Positions 36,325 through 46,231 of a DNA stretch of 64,000 nt are shown in pieces. The stretch lies in contig NZ_BEYR01000005.1 of assembly GCF_002933815.1 (NCBI RefSeq), forward strand, positions 260 to 64,259, in the 5' to 3' direction. Both the position numbers and the translations under genes were made by a program. The notes below the pieces were generated by a model. The model ran no database searches, was not told where the DNA came from, and saw only the letters and a list, made by a program, of their open reading frames with translations. The first letter of the stretch is position 1. Each line of letters starts with the position of its first letter. The DNA is from Sphingobacterium sp. HMA12. GTDB lineage: Bacteria > Bacteroidota > Bacteroidia > Sphingobacteriales > Sphingobacteriaceae.

Positions 36325-38742
36325 ATGATACAAAATTATATTAAAATAGCCTGGCGCAATATTCTCAAAAATAGAGGTTATGCCACCATCAATATAGTAG
36401 GCCTCGCCATTGGCTTGGCTTGCTGTTTATTAATTGTTATTTATGTACAGAATGAACTTTCCTACGATAAATATCATGTCAACAAAGACCGCATTTTCCG
36501 CGTCGTACATGACTATAAAGAAGTCGGTAGTACAGAACAACATCAGATCTGGGGAAATGCCCCGATCGGAGAAGCCCTGAAAGCCGACTTCCCAGAGATA
36601 GAGAAGATCGTTCAATTCTCCGGGCAAACGTCCATCCTATTCAAACAAGGAGAAAATAGGTTCCAGGAAGAAAATGTATTTTTCATGGATTCTACTGCAT
36701 TTGATGTGTTCAGCTGGAAAATTTTAGCCGGCGACCCGCATACAGCACTAAAAAATGCCTATTCAGTTGTATTAACAGAAAGCACCGCTAAAAAATATTT
36801 CGGCGACCAGAATCCTATTGGTAAAACCATTGAAGGCGGGCTCGCTGCCGGCCGCGCAGATGCAGGCTTATATACCGTAACTGCTGTGATGGCAGATGTA
36901 CCGGCCAACTCACACTTTACCTTCGATGCTCTGCTCTCAATGAGTACATTCCGAAAAGCAAGACCTGATGTCTTTGAAAAAGAAGGTTGGGGCTATGTGG
37001 ACTTTTACACATATTTTCTCGCCTCAAAAGACTTTGATCCAGTAAAATTCAATCAAAAAATACCTAATTTTCTCAAGCGACATATCCCGGTGCAAGAAAA
37101 TGCCAATTCAAGATACAATTTCCGTCTTGAGCCCATGCTTCAGGCTTATATGCATTCTGCAGCAGATCGTCAGCCGGGAACGACTGGTAGCTTTCAAAAT
37201 TTGTATATTTTCGCGATCATCGGCGGATTTATATTGCTGATCGCCTGTGTTAACTTTATGAATCTTGCAACTTCCAGATCCATGGAACGTGCCAAGGAAG
37301 TCGGTGTCCGAAAAGCAATCGGCGCAAATAAAGCCAATCTGATTTTCCAGTTTATGGCTGAATCGTTGGCGCTTGTTTTTCTCAGCGGATTATTGGCAAT
37401 TGTTCTTGTACTTGCTTTTCTCCCTTTTTTAGAAGCATTTTCTGGAAAACACCTGACCTATTCCGCATTGATGAATGGTACTACTTGGGCAATATTCATT
37501 TTAGCAACAACCGTCACCGGACTTTTAGCGGCAAGTTACCCTGCATTGATCTTGGCAAGCTTTAAACCGATTAAAGTCCTTAAAGGAGCTTTTAGCAACA
37601 GTAAAGGCGGGACTTTGTTACGTCGGAGTCTCGTCGTTTTTCAATTCTGCCTTTCCATTGCACTGATTGCAGGAACTGTGATCGTATTTTCGCAATTGAA
37701 TCAGTTGCAACAGCAAGACCTTGGATTTCAAAAAGCACAACGGCTAGTCATCGATTACAACTTTGACGAAAAAGTCAACAACAACTTAGAAGCAATCAAA
37801 AATACACTCGCAAAAGATAAAGATGTACAGTCGGTGACAGCTTCACGCACCGTTCCGGGAACTTTCTTTCCAAATGCCGGAACAGAAATTATGTCAACAG
37901 ATGGAAAAATGACCAATTTCGCTCCATCACTCTATGAAGTAGATATAGACTTTATCCCAAATATGGGCATCAAGATGGCTGCGGGAAGAGCTTACTCACG
38001 CGATTTTCCAGCAGATAGCGCCCATTCACTTATCATTAATGAATCTGCAGCCAAATTATGGGGCTATTCAAACCCACAGGATATCATCGGAAAACAATTT
38101 AGACAATGGGGCAAAGAAGGTACGGTCATCGGCGTTGTAAAAGATTTCAATTACCTGTCCCTGCATCGCAAAATTGAGCCTCTAGCGCTACGACTTGAGC
38201 CAAGTAGCAGCCGTTATCTAGCCGTTAATTTACAACATGTCAATCAACAAACGATCGACAGAATCGGTAAATTATGGACTGAACTCGCTCCCCATCGTCC
38301 CTTTTTGTACAGTTTCTTAGATGATAATTTTAACCGTCAATACGAAGCCGATTTTAATTTTAGAAGACTCTTTACCGCATTTTCAAGCCTTGCCCTTTTC
38401 ATTGCTTGCTTAGGTTTACTTGGACTGGTGACTTATACGGCGCAACAGCGCACCAAAGAAATCGGAGTGCGGAAGGTTCTCGGCGCATCCATCTATAATT
38501 TGGTGCTATTGCTTTCCTCTGACTTTATCCGACTATTGGTCATCGCAATTTGTATCGCCACACCATTATCGTGGATAGCAATGAACAAATGGCTGGACAA
38601 CTTTGCGTACCATATTGAACCAAAATGGTGGATGTTTGCTTTTGCAGGGTTGTCCGCCGTTGTCATTGCCCTGATTACCGTTAGCTACCAAACATTTAAA
38701 GCCGCGAAAGCAAATCCGGTCGATAGTCTAAGAGATGAATAG
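36325..38742 (+). CDS. Permease 6: double MacB/FtsX-type ABC permease
   Basis: The 805-residue protein starts MIQNYIKIAWRNILKNRGYAT. Coupling motifs are KEVGVRKAIGAN (324-335) and KEIGVRKVLGAS (711-722); the tail is NPVDSLRDE. The 204-bp gap before it is the longest non-module spacer of the array. I see no palindromes or -24 element in that gap, so an extra promoter is possible but unsupported. Its first periplasmic domain (HQIWGNAPIGEALKADFPEI) follows the same order as permeases 1 and 15. Confidence 0.92.
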   Translation: MIQNYIKIAWRNILKNRGYATINIVGLAIGLACCLLIVIYVQNELSYDKYHVNKDRIFRVVHDYKEVGSTEQHQIWGNAPIGEALKADFPEIEKIVQFSGQTSILFKQGENRFQEENVFFMDSTAFDVFSWKILAGDPHTALKNAYSVVLTESTAKKYFGDQNPIGKTIEGGLAAGRADAGLYTVTAVMADVPANSHFTFDALLSMSTFRKARPDVFEKEGWGYVDFYTYFLASKDFDPVKFNQKIPNFLKRHIPVQENANSRYNFRLEPMLQAYMHSAADRQPGTTGSFQNLYIFAIIGGFILLIACVNFMNLATSRSMERAKEVGVRKAIGANKANLIFQFMAESLALVFLSGLLAIVLVLAFLPFLEAFSGKHLTYSALMNGTTWAIFILATTVTGLLAASYPALILASFKPIKVLKGAFSNSKGGTLLRRSLVVFQFCLSIALIAGTVIVFSQLNQLQQQDLGFQKAQRLVIDYNFDEKVNNNLEAIKNTLAKDKDVQSVTASRTVPGTFFPNAGTEIMSTDGKMTNFAPSLYEVDIDFIPNMGIKMAAGRAYSRDFPADSAHSLIINESAAKLWGYSNPQDIIGKQFRQWGKEGTVIGVVKDFNYLSLHRKIEPLALRLEPSSSRYLAVNLQHVNQQTIDRIGKLWTELAPHRPFLYSFLDDNFNRQYEADFNFRRLFTAFSSLALFIACLGLLGLVTYTAQQRTKEIGVRKVLGASIYNLVLLLSSDFIRLLVIAICIATPLSWIAMNKWLDNFAYHIEPKWWMFAFAGLSAVVIALITVSYQTFKAAKANPVDSLRDE

Positions 38743-38782
38743 ATAAGAAAGAAAAGTTATGATCATCATAAAATAATTAACA

Positions 38783-41254
38783 ATGAATACGCTTATATTA
38801 AAATCAGCTGTTCGCCAGCTTTTGAAAAATAAATTATTCTCTCTGTTGAACATTGTCGGATTGTCTATTGGCATTACCTCCTGTTGGATGATATTCAAAA
38901 TTGTTAATTATGAATACAGCTTCGAAGAGGGAATTCCAAAACTGGAACGCAGTTTTCGTTTAATATCTAAATTTGGTAATGAGGGAAAAGCGACTTATAA
39001 TTCAGGCGTCGCAAAGCCATTTCATCAGGCCATAAAAAAAGAAATTCCCGGAGTCGAATTAGTGGCACCGGCATTTCGAGATTATGGTATATCTGCTGTT
39101 ACCATCAACAAAGGTGCTGCTGATCAGAAATTGGTAGAAGATTTTGCCGATGCTGATGGAAATGTTATTGAAACGACAACAGATTATTTTAAACTCGTGG
39201 GCTACAAGTGGCTCGCCGGTTCGCAGGAAAACGCATTTACTACACCTGATAATCTGGTATTGACCCAAAAACGGGCAGCGCTATATTTCCCTAATCAGCC
39301 AGTAGACCAGTTAATCGGCAAAACTATCTTCTATAACGATACAATCCCTAAAACTATTTCAGGCGTGATAGCTGATCTGGATTTTAACAGCGAATTCAAT
39401 GGCACCGAGTTTATGCCGGTTAAAGATGAAATGTATCCGCTCTATGTTTGGACAAATGTCAGTGGTACAAACCGTCTATATATCCGTTTGAAAGATGGTG
39501 TTAAAAATACCGATATCCAAGCAGCCATAGCAAAAATAGGCAAGAAAAATTGGATCGCGTTTCAAGAAGCGCAGAAGGCCGAAAACGAATATAAGTGTCA
39601 AATAGAAGTGATGCCGCTCAAAGAATCTCATTTTGCGGCACATGTACAGGATTGGAAAGGCGAAAAGACAAGCAAAACACTTATTTATGGGCTGGTAGCG
39701 GTTGCTATTTTCTTAATGGCTCTTGCCTGCATTAATTACGTCAATCTCAGTACCGCACAACTCCCGGCACGCAGCAAGGATATTGGAGTCCGCAAGACAT
39801 TGGGAAGCAGTCAGGGTACATTGGTTCTTCAAATTATTTTCGAATCCCTTATCACCATTTTTATAGCACTCTTATTTTCGGTCTTATTGTCCAAACTCGC
39901 ATTCCACTATTTTCAGGAAATGATCCCCAATAAAGTGCAGAGTTTTACCAGTTCAGGTTCATCTAGCTTATTTATCGCTATCCTGCTCGCAGTAACAACG
40001 GGAATAGCCGCAGCTTATCCGGCTTGGTTAATCAAAAAGGTACAACCTGTCAATCTATTTCGGGCAGGAAAACAATTCCAGATTGGAAAGACGCAGATCA
40101 ACTTGCGTAAAACCCTCATTGTCTTTCAGTTTTTTATTGCACAATTCTTTACTGTATCGGCCCTGATCATCGGCCAGCAGCTATCGTATACATTGAACAA
40201 AGAAATGGGATTTAATAAAAACGCTGTTGTCACCTTGGATATGCCATATAAATTGGTTGATAAATTTTGGAACAAAAGTATAGACCAGCAAAAGAAACAG
40301 ACTTTGCTCAATGAAATCAAAAAAATCAAAGGCATCTCCGCTGCTTCAGTGGGCACGCTACCATTAACCGATAATTATTCCTCCTCATGGCTTCATTTCC
40401 AAGATCCTTCGGGCAAAGAAAAAGTCTCATCCGATGTTTACTTTAAAAATGCGGATCCCAATTATATTGAAGTCTATGACATGAAATTAATAGCAGGAAA
40501 TAATCTTACGCAGTCAGATACCACCAATTCCTATGTAATTAATGAATCTGCCGTCAAAGCTTTTGGGTTTAAATCGCCACAAGAGGCACTCGGCAAATAC
40601 ATTGGTCAAGGACAGAGCACCTACCCTATCGTCGGTGTAATTAAAGATTTCCATGCGCAAAATTTCTATACAGAAATCAAACCTTTAGCATTGTGTAGTT
40701 TTAGCTTCGGATCCTACACTTTCAATATGAAATTATCAGGTAACAGTAGTGAATGGAAATCCGCCATTGAAGATATTAAAAAAGTATATGCTCGGTTCTT
40801 CCCGGAATATCCTACCGAAATCAAATTCTACGATGAGACCATTGCCTCTCTTTATCAAAAGGAGCAAAATATGGCCAAACTGATCAACTGCAGTACAATC
40901 GTTGCCATCCTAATTGGTTGTTTGGGACTATTTGGACTTATCACATTAGCAGCCTTTCAACGTAGCAAAGAGATCGGGATCCGAAAAGTTCTGGGCGCTA
41001 GCATTCCCATGATTTTTCATTTGCTGGCCAAAAATTTCATACAGTTGATTTTGATCAGTATTCTCATAGCGGCACCACTAACTTGGTGGCTGAGCAATAA
41101 ATGGCTGGAAGACTTTTATTACCGCATAGATATTTCAGCGGCTCCATTTTTGCTCGGAGCGGGCCTATCGCTATTCGCAGCAGTTTTTACCGTTAGTTTT
41201 CAGGCCGTAAAAGCAGCTATTCAAAACCCTGTCAATAGCCTTAGAGACGAATAA
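38783..41254 (+). CDS. Permease 7: double MacB/FtsX-type ABC permease
   Basis: At 823 residues this is the longest permease in the window. It starts MNTLILKSAVRQLLKNKLFS and continues after TM1 with FKIVNYEYSFEE, which ties it to permeases 2 and 3. Coupling motifs are KDIGVRKTLGSS (332-343) and KEIGIRKVLGAS (729-740); the tail is NPVNSLRDE. The extra length is divided between both periplasmic domains, mostly in lysine-rich stretches. The gap from permease 6 is 40 bp. Confidence 0.92.
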   Translation: MNTLILKSAVRQLLKNKLFSLLNIVGLSIGITSCWMIFKIVNYEYSFEEGIPKLERSFRLISKFGNEGKATYNSGVAKPFHQAIKKEIPGVELVAPAFRDYGISAVTINKGAADQKLVEDFADADGNVIETTTDYFKLVGYKWLAGSQENAFTTPDNLVLTQKRAALYFPNQPVDQLIGKTIFYNDTIPKTISGVIADLDFNSEFNGTEFMPVKDEMYPLYVWTNVSGTNRLYIRLKDGVKNTDIQAAIAKIGKKNWIAFQEAQKAENEYKCQIEVMPLKESHFAAHVQDWKGEKTSKTLIYGLVAVAIFLMALACINYVNLSTAQLPARSKDIGVRKTLGSSQGTLVLQIIFESLITIFIALLFSVLLSKLAFHYFQEMIPNKVQSFTSSGSSSLFIAILLAVTTGIAAAYPAWLIKKVQPVNLFRAGKQFQIGKTQINLRKTLIVFQFFIAQFFTVSALIIGQQLSYTLNKEMGFNKNAVVTLDMPYKLVDKFWNKSIDQQKKQTLLNEIKKIKGISAASVGTLPLTDNYSSSWLHFQDPSGKEKVSSDVYFKNADPNYIEVYDMKLIAGNNLTQSDTTNSYVINESAVKAFGFKSPQEALGKYIGQGQSTYPIVGVIKDFHAQNFYTEIKPLALCSFSFGSYTFNMKLSGNSSEWKSAIEDIKKVYARFFPEYPTEIKFYDETIASLYQKEQNMAKLINCSTIVAILIGCLGLFGLITLAAFQRSKEIGIRKVLGASIPMIFHLLAKNFIQLILISILIAAPLTWWLSNKWLEDFYYRIDISAAPFLLGAGLSLFAAVFTVSFQAVKAAIQNPVNSLRDE

Positions 41255-41308
41255 ATAGTATAATCCAGAAAAAACTTTATATATAGCACGAAACAAACAC
41301 ATACGATC

Positions 41309-43711
41309 ATGATCAAGAACAATATAAAGACAGCATGGCGAACGATCAGAGCCAACCGATTTTTCAGTATTCTTAATATTAGCGGGCTTGCTATTGGGAT
41401 CTGTGTATCGCTATTATTATTTGCCTTTATCCGACAGGAATTGAGTTTTGATACCATGTATTCAAAAGCTGGTAATATCTATCGGGTCTACATGAAACTT
41501 TCCGCAGAATATAATCAGGAAAAAATGATCACGCTACCTAATGCAGTAGGTCCAGCCTTAAAATCAGATATTACGCAGGTGGATAATATGGTGCGTCTCG
41601 TAAAAGACGGCTACGGTGCCACAGCCTCTATCCGTACCGAAAATAATAATTTCTCCGAAAAACAACTCTACCTCGCAGATTCAACCCTGTTTTCCATCTT
41701 TGATTTCCAATTTATTGAAGGGAATGCACGTACCGCTTTTTCGAACAAAAAAAGCATTGTCCTTTCCCAATCATCAAAAGAGAAATTATTTGGTTCACAG
41801 GAAGCAGTTGGCAAACTAATCAGCATCAATCAACGAGATACCGTACAGGTCACCGGTGTCTTTAAAGATCTTCCGGCCAATAGTACTATAGATTGTAACA
41901 TGGTCATGAATATTATGGATTCATGGATGGGACAAAATGTGTTTTGGAGCAATGCGAGCTATGAGACCTATATCCTATTAAAAAACGGAGCAAATCCGGC
42001 AACCATTGCCCAGGAAGCAACCAAATTGATTGATAAATACATCGAAAAAGACCATCAATATTATACGCAATTTTTTCTGCAACCTTTATCGCAGGTACAC
42101 CTTTATTCTTCAGATCTAACAAAGGGTGTTACTACACGTGCCGGAAATATAAACATTGTTAGGACATTATCGGTTCTCGCTTTTTTAGTCATCGTGATTG
42201 CATGCATCAACTACATGAATCTAGCGACAGCCAAATCACAGAAAAATGCAAAACAAGTAGGTGTCAATAAAGTACTTGGCGCTACGCGTAACCAACTTAT
42301 CGTGCGGTTCTTCGTGGAAACTGCTACGATCAGTCTCTTCGCAATGCTCATAGGGGTTATTCTCGCCGTCCTATTCATCCCCGCATTCAATTTGGTGGGT
42401 AAGACCAATATGACAATTCAACATCTTCTTAATTGGAATATGCTGGGGATCTTGGCATTCGCATGGTTGATCATTACACTTGTTGCCGGCAGCTATCCAG
42501 CGCTATTCCTTTCAAATATCAAATCAATATCCTTAATGAACAAAGGATACAATAAGCAGGGAAAAACAGTCTTAATCAGACAAATACTTGTTGTCTGCCA
42601 ATTTTCTATTTCGATTGTACTGATTATCGGGATCAGTATCATGCTAGCGCAAATGAATTTTATACGGAACAAGGATTTAGGCTATCAGCCCGAAAATGTT
42701 GTCTCTATTTCTATCCGTTCTTTAAAAAGTCAGAAAAAACTCCAGACCCTTAGTCAGCAGATTCAAAACCTGACCAACACAGTATCCACGACCTTGGCAC
42801 AATCTATACCCGGATTTAATGAAAGTGGAAAAACAACTTATAAATTAACTACCGACAAGCAGGGCTTGCCGACTTCAACCTGTGTTACCTATGGCAGGAC
42901 AATCAATACTTTGGGATTAAAATTACTTGCGGGGACGGATTTACCGGATGTTATCGGGGGTACTGATTCAACATGTTATGTGTTGATCAACGAAAAAGTA
43001 ATGAAGTTTTTAGGGTATAAAACACCAGAAGATGCTATAGGAAAGCATATCGTGACTGAAATGAGCGCAACTAATTCCATTATAACGGGTATTGTTCGCG
43101 ATTTTAATTATACGAATCTAAAATCTGAGATTGGTGGATATACCTATTACACCATGAATGGTTCATCCGAATCACCACGGAATTTGTTGATCCGCTATAA
43201 AACAGCAGATCTTCAAAGCTATATTGAAGGGGTAAAAAAGATCTATACCGCTATTGCTCCCGACGCAGCATTTGATTTTTCTTTTTTAGATCAACATGTA
43301 CAGAATCAATATGAAAATGAAATTCGTTCATCCAATGTCATGACCCTATTTTCATGCTTGACTTTATTTATTGCCTGTCTAGGTCTATTGGGACTGGCAG
43401 CATACACAGCCGAATCAAGAAGCAAAGAGATCGGTATCCGTAAAGTTCTTGGAGCTAGTATTGCCAGCATCATTCATTTACTTTCTGTTAACTATATCAA
43501 ATTGATCTCTATTGCGTTTCTGATTGCGGGACCAATTGCATATTACTTATTCAGTAGCTGGCTAAATGATTTCGTGTACCGCATCGATATGCCTTGGTGG
43601 GCCTATATCGTCGCCGTCTTGACAGTTGCACTAGTGGCTTTTATCACGATAGGATTTCAGACATTTAAAGCTGCATTGCTGAATCCGGTAAATAGTTTGA
43701 GAGACGAATAG
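41309..43711 (+). CDS. Permease 8: double MacB/FtsX-type ABC permease
   Basis: The 800-residue protein starts MIKNNIKTAWRTIRANRFFS. Its N-half coupling motif has drifted most among those with a standard length: KQVGVNKVLGAT (315-326), with E to Q and R to N. The C-half KEIGIRKVLGAS (706-717) is fully standard, and the tail is NPVNSLRDE. If the N-half contacts the ATPase weakly, this half-site may be regulatory or may prefer another ATPase. The gap from permease 7 is 54 bp. Confidence 0.92.
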   Translation: MIKNNIKTAWRTIRANRFFSILNISGLAIGICVSLLLFAFIRQELSFDTMYSKAGNIYRVYMKLSAEYNQEKMITLPNAVGPALKSDITQVDNMVRLVKDGYGATASIRTENNNFSEKQLYLADSTLFSIFDFQFIEGNARTAFSNKKSIVLSQSSKEKLFGSQEAVGKLISINQRDTVQVTGVFKDLPANSTIDCNMVMNIMDSWMGQNVFWSNASYETYILLKNGANPATIAQEATKLIDKYIEKDHQYYTQFFLQPLSQVHLYSSDLTKGVTTRAGNINIVRTLSVLAFLVIVIACINYMNLATAKSQKNAKQVGVNKVLGATRNQLIVRFFVETATISLFAMLIGVILAVLFIPAFNLVGKTNMTIQHLLNWNMLGILAFAWLIITLVAGSYPALFLSNIKSISLMNKGYNKQGKTVLIRQILVVCQFSISIVLIIGISIMLAQMNFIRNKDLGYQPENVVSISIRSLKSQKKLQTLSQQIQNLTNTVSTTLAQSIPGFNESGKTTYKLTTDKQGLPTSTCVTYGRTINTLGLKLLAGTDLPDVIGGTDSTCYVLINEKVMKFLGYKTPEDAIGKHIVTEMSATNSIITGIVRDFNYTNLKSEIGGYTYYTMNGSSESPRNLLIRYKTADLQSYIEGVKKIYTAIAPDAAFDFSFLDQHVQNQYENEIRSSNVMTLFSCLTLFIACLGLLGLAAYTAESRSKEIGIRKVLGASIASIIHLLSVNYIKLISIAFLIAGPIAYYLFSSWLNDFVYRIDMPWWAYIVAVLTVALVAFITIGFQTFKAALLNPVNSLRDE

Positions 43712-43768
43712 ATCCGGTAATGGGGGCAAAAATGATAGACGTTAATTTCGAATCTAAAACATATCACA

Positions 43769-46150
43769 ATGATAAAGAATTTCATCAAAACCGCATGGCG
43801 CAGTATTTTTTCCAACAAATTTTACAGCGCTATCAATATCCTGGGGTTGACCGCAGGATTAGTTGTGGGAATCTTCCTACTACTATGGATAAAGGATGAA
43901 TTATCCTTTGATCGTTTTCATAAGAATCAAGATTCAATCTACAAAATTGGGATCGAGGGCGGAACGGGAATCTCAAAACGAATATTTGGATCTATCATTG
44001 CCCCTATTGGGAGTTTTGCCAAAAGAGAAATTCCCGAGGTTCAGGACGCCGTACGTATCTTTAGGATCGGTGATGCCACCATCAAGTATAAAGACAAACG
44101 ATTTACAGAAAAGAATTTCGCTTTTGTAGATCCCAGTTACTTTAGTGTTTTTGATTTTCCTCTTATTCAAGGCAACCAGAAACAACCTTTTCCCGACAAC
44201 AATTCCGTTGTTCTTACTGAGACTACAGCCCGTCGGTATTTTGGTGATGAAAATCCAATCGGTAAAACGGTGGTATTGGGAATAGAAGATTTATGTGTAG
44301 TAAGTGGAGTTATCCCCGACTATCCCGAAAATTCTTCCTTCCAATTTCAGGTGCTTCTCCCCCTTTCACGGTTTAATGAACAGGCTTACATCAAAAACAA
44401 AACCACCTATGACAATAAAACCTATCTGTCATCGATGGATGAAGATTGGTCCAGCTTCTCCTTTGAAACTTACCTCCAATTGAGACCCGATGCGAGTCCC
44501 ACGGTAGTGGCCCAAAAATTACAAAAGATACACGAACGCAATAAACCCGAAGATGGCCCCGTACCTTACATTACGCAAGAATTAGCTAAAATGCATCTTT
44601 ACCAGATGGATGGCAGCGATGGAGGAATTGGCATAGTCCATATCTTTATCGGCGTCGCTTTGATGATTCTTGTCATTGCGAGTATCAATTATATCAACCT
44701 CTCTACCGCACGCTCCTTGTCCAGATCCAAAGAAGTTGGCATCCGGAAAATCATCGGAGCCGGAAGAAAAGAGTTATTTTTCCAATTTATTCTGGAGACG
44801 ACACTGCTCTTCGCGATCGCCGTTATTTTGGCCATCAGCATTGTTTTTATCTTTCTCCCCCTTTTTAATAATTTCTCCGGCAAACATATTTCTTTGCAGC
44901 TATCCAGTATTGATCTATGGAGCTATATTTTAATCATGTTAATAGGCACATTGCTATTGACCAGCATTTATCCTGCCCTGTTACTTTCAAACTTTGACCC
45001 GATCAAAGTATTAAAGGGCAGATTCGGAACAAAGAAATCAAATTTTAGAAAGATATTAGTGGTAGTACAGTTTACAGTAGCTATTGTTCTTATCACAATG
45101 ACGATCGTCATTGGTCGACAATTGGAGTATATACGTAACAAAAACTTAGGTTACGAAAAGAGCAATATTATTTCTGTTCCCATGGCACCAAAAATGGCAC
45201 AACATTTTGATGCCGTCAAGAGTGATCTCATGAAAAATAAAGGTATCAGTGATGTCATTCGACTTGGAAGGGATATGGTATATGGCGGTGGATCGACAGG
45301 AGATAACGATTGGGACGGAAAACCCAGCAATTCAAATCTTTGGTTCAGCATTACTTATTCGGATCAATCTGCACTTGATTTTTTCAAAATAAAACTGGCA
45401 CAGGGAAAAGACTTCACCGGCTCGACTGCGGATTCTACGCATTTTCTCATCAACGAAACTGCCGTTCGTGAGATGGGATTAAAGAATCCAATTGGTGCCC
45501 GTTTACGGATCCGAACTGTTCCGGGAACCATTATTGGTGTTGTCAAAGATTTTAATTACGCCAGTGTACGTCAAAAGATCGAACCCATGGTCTTTCAATT
45601 TAGTCCAAAAGATTGCCAGCAGCTTTATATAAAAACAAATCCTGCCGGAACCGAATCGGCATTGCATGCTTTGCAGCAGATCTGGAAAAGCTATTATGAC
45701 GATATGCCGATCAGCTATAGCTTTCTGGAGGAAAGTTACCAAAAGCAATATATGAGCGAGCAAAAACAGGGAATATTGTTTAATTTCTTTGCCATAATAG
45801 CGATACTGATTTCCTGTCTCGGGCTTCTTGGACTATGCACCTATACGGCACAACTGAAAACCAAAGAGATTGGCATTAGAAAAGTCCTCGGTGCCACAGT
45901 CTTCCATATTATCCAAATGTTGAATAAAGAATTCTTGCTTTTGATCATTTTCGCTAATATTATTGCACTACCCGTTGCAGGCTATTTCACATCGAACTGG
46001 CTGGCTGGATTTGCCTTCAGAACAACAGTACCGATAATCATATTTTTAAGTGCAGGTTTCCTAACGATTATTATCACCTTGTTTACTGTTAGTTTTCAAT
46101 CGATTAAAGCAGCTATCGCTAACCCGGTCAAGAGTTTAAAAGACGAATAG
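43769..46150 (+). CDS. Permease 9: double MacB/FtsX-type ABC permease
   Basis: The 793-residue protein starts MIKNFIKTAWRSIFSNKFYSA, with TM1 ending in LWIKDELSFDRFH, close to permease 4. Coupling motifs are KEVGIRKIIGAG (321-332) and KEIGIRKVLGAT (699-710). The tail reads NPVKSLKDE, the only one in the array with lysine in place of the arginine. A long charged loop (NKTTYDNKTYLSSMDEDWSSF) lies in the first periplasmic domain. The gap from permease 8 is 57 bp. Confidence 0.92.
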   Translation: MIKNFIKTAWRSIFSNKFYSAINILGLTAGLVVGIFLLLWIKDELSFDRFHKNQDSIYKIGIEGGTGISKRIFGSIIAPIGSFAKREIPEVQDAVRIFRIGDATIKYKDKRFTEKNFAFVDPSYFSVFDFPLIQGNQKQPFPDNNSVVLTETTARRYFGDENPIGKTVVLGIEDLCVVSGVIPDYPENSSFQFQVLLPLSRFNEQAYIKNKTTYDNKTYLSSMDEDWSSFSFETYLQLRPDASPTVVAQKLQKIHERNKPEDGPVPYITQELAKMHLYQMDGSDGGIGIVHIFIGVALMILVIASINYINLSTARSLSRSKEVGIRKIIGAGRKELFFQFILETTLLFAIAVILAISIVFIFLPLFNNFSGKHISLQLSSIDLWSYILIMLIGTLLLTSIYPALLLSNFDPIKVLKGRFGTKKSNFRKILVVVQFTVAIVLITMTIVIGRQLEYIRNKNLGYEKSNIISVPMAPKMAQHFDAVKSDLMKNKGISDVIRLGRDMVYGGGSTGDNDWDGKPSNSNLWFSITYSDQSALDFFKIKLAQGKDFTGSTADSTHFLINETAVREMGLKNPIGARLRIRTVPGTIIGVVKDFNYASVRQKIEPMVFQFSPKDCQQLYIKTNPAGTESALHALQQIWKSYYDDMPISYSFLEESYQKQYMSEQKQGILFNFFAIIAILISCLGLLGLCTYTAQLKTKEIGIRKVLGATVFHIIQMLNKEFLLLIIFANIIALPVAGYFTSNWLAGFAFRTTVPIIIFLSAGFLTIIITLFTVSFQSIKAAIANPVKSLKDE

Positions 46151-46231
46151 CTTGAACGCACGAAAACCAGTCCTATGCATTGAACAATTGATCAGTACAC
46201 CAAAACAACAACACAAACATCAAACACCGCC

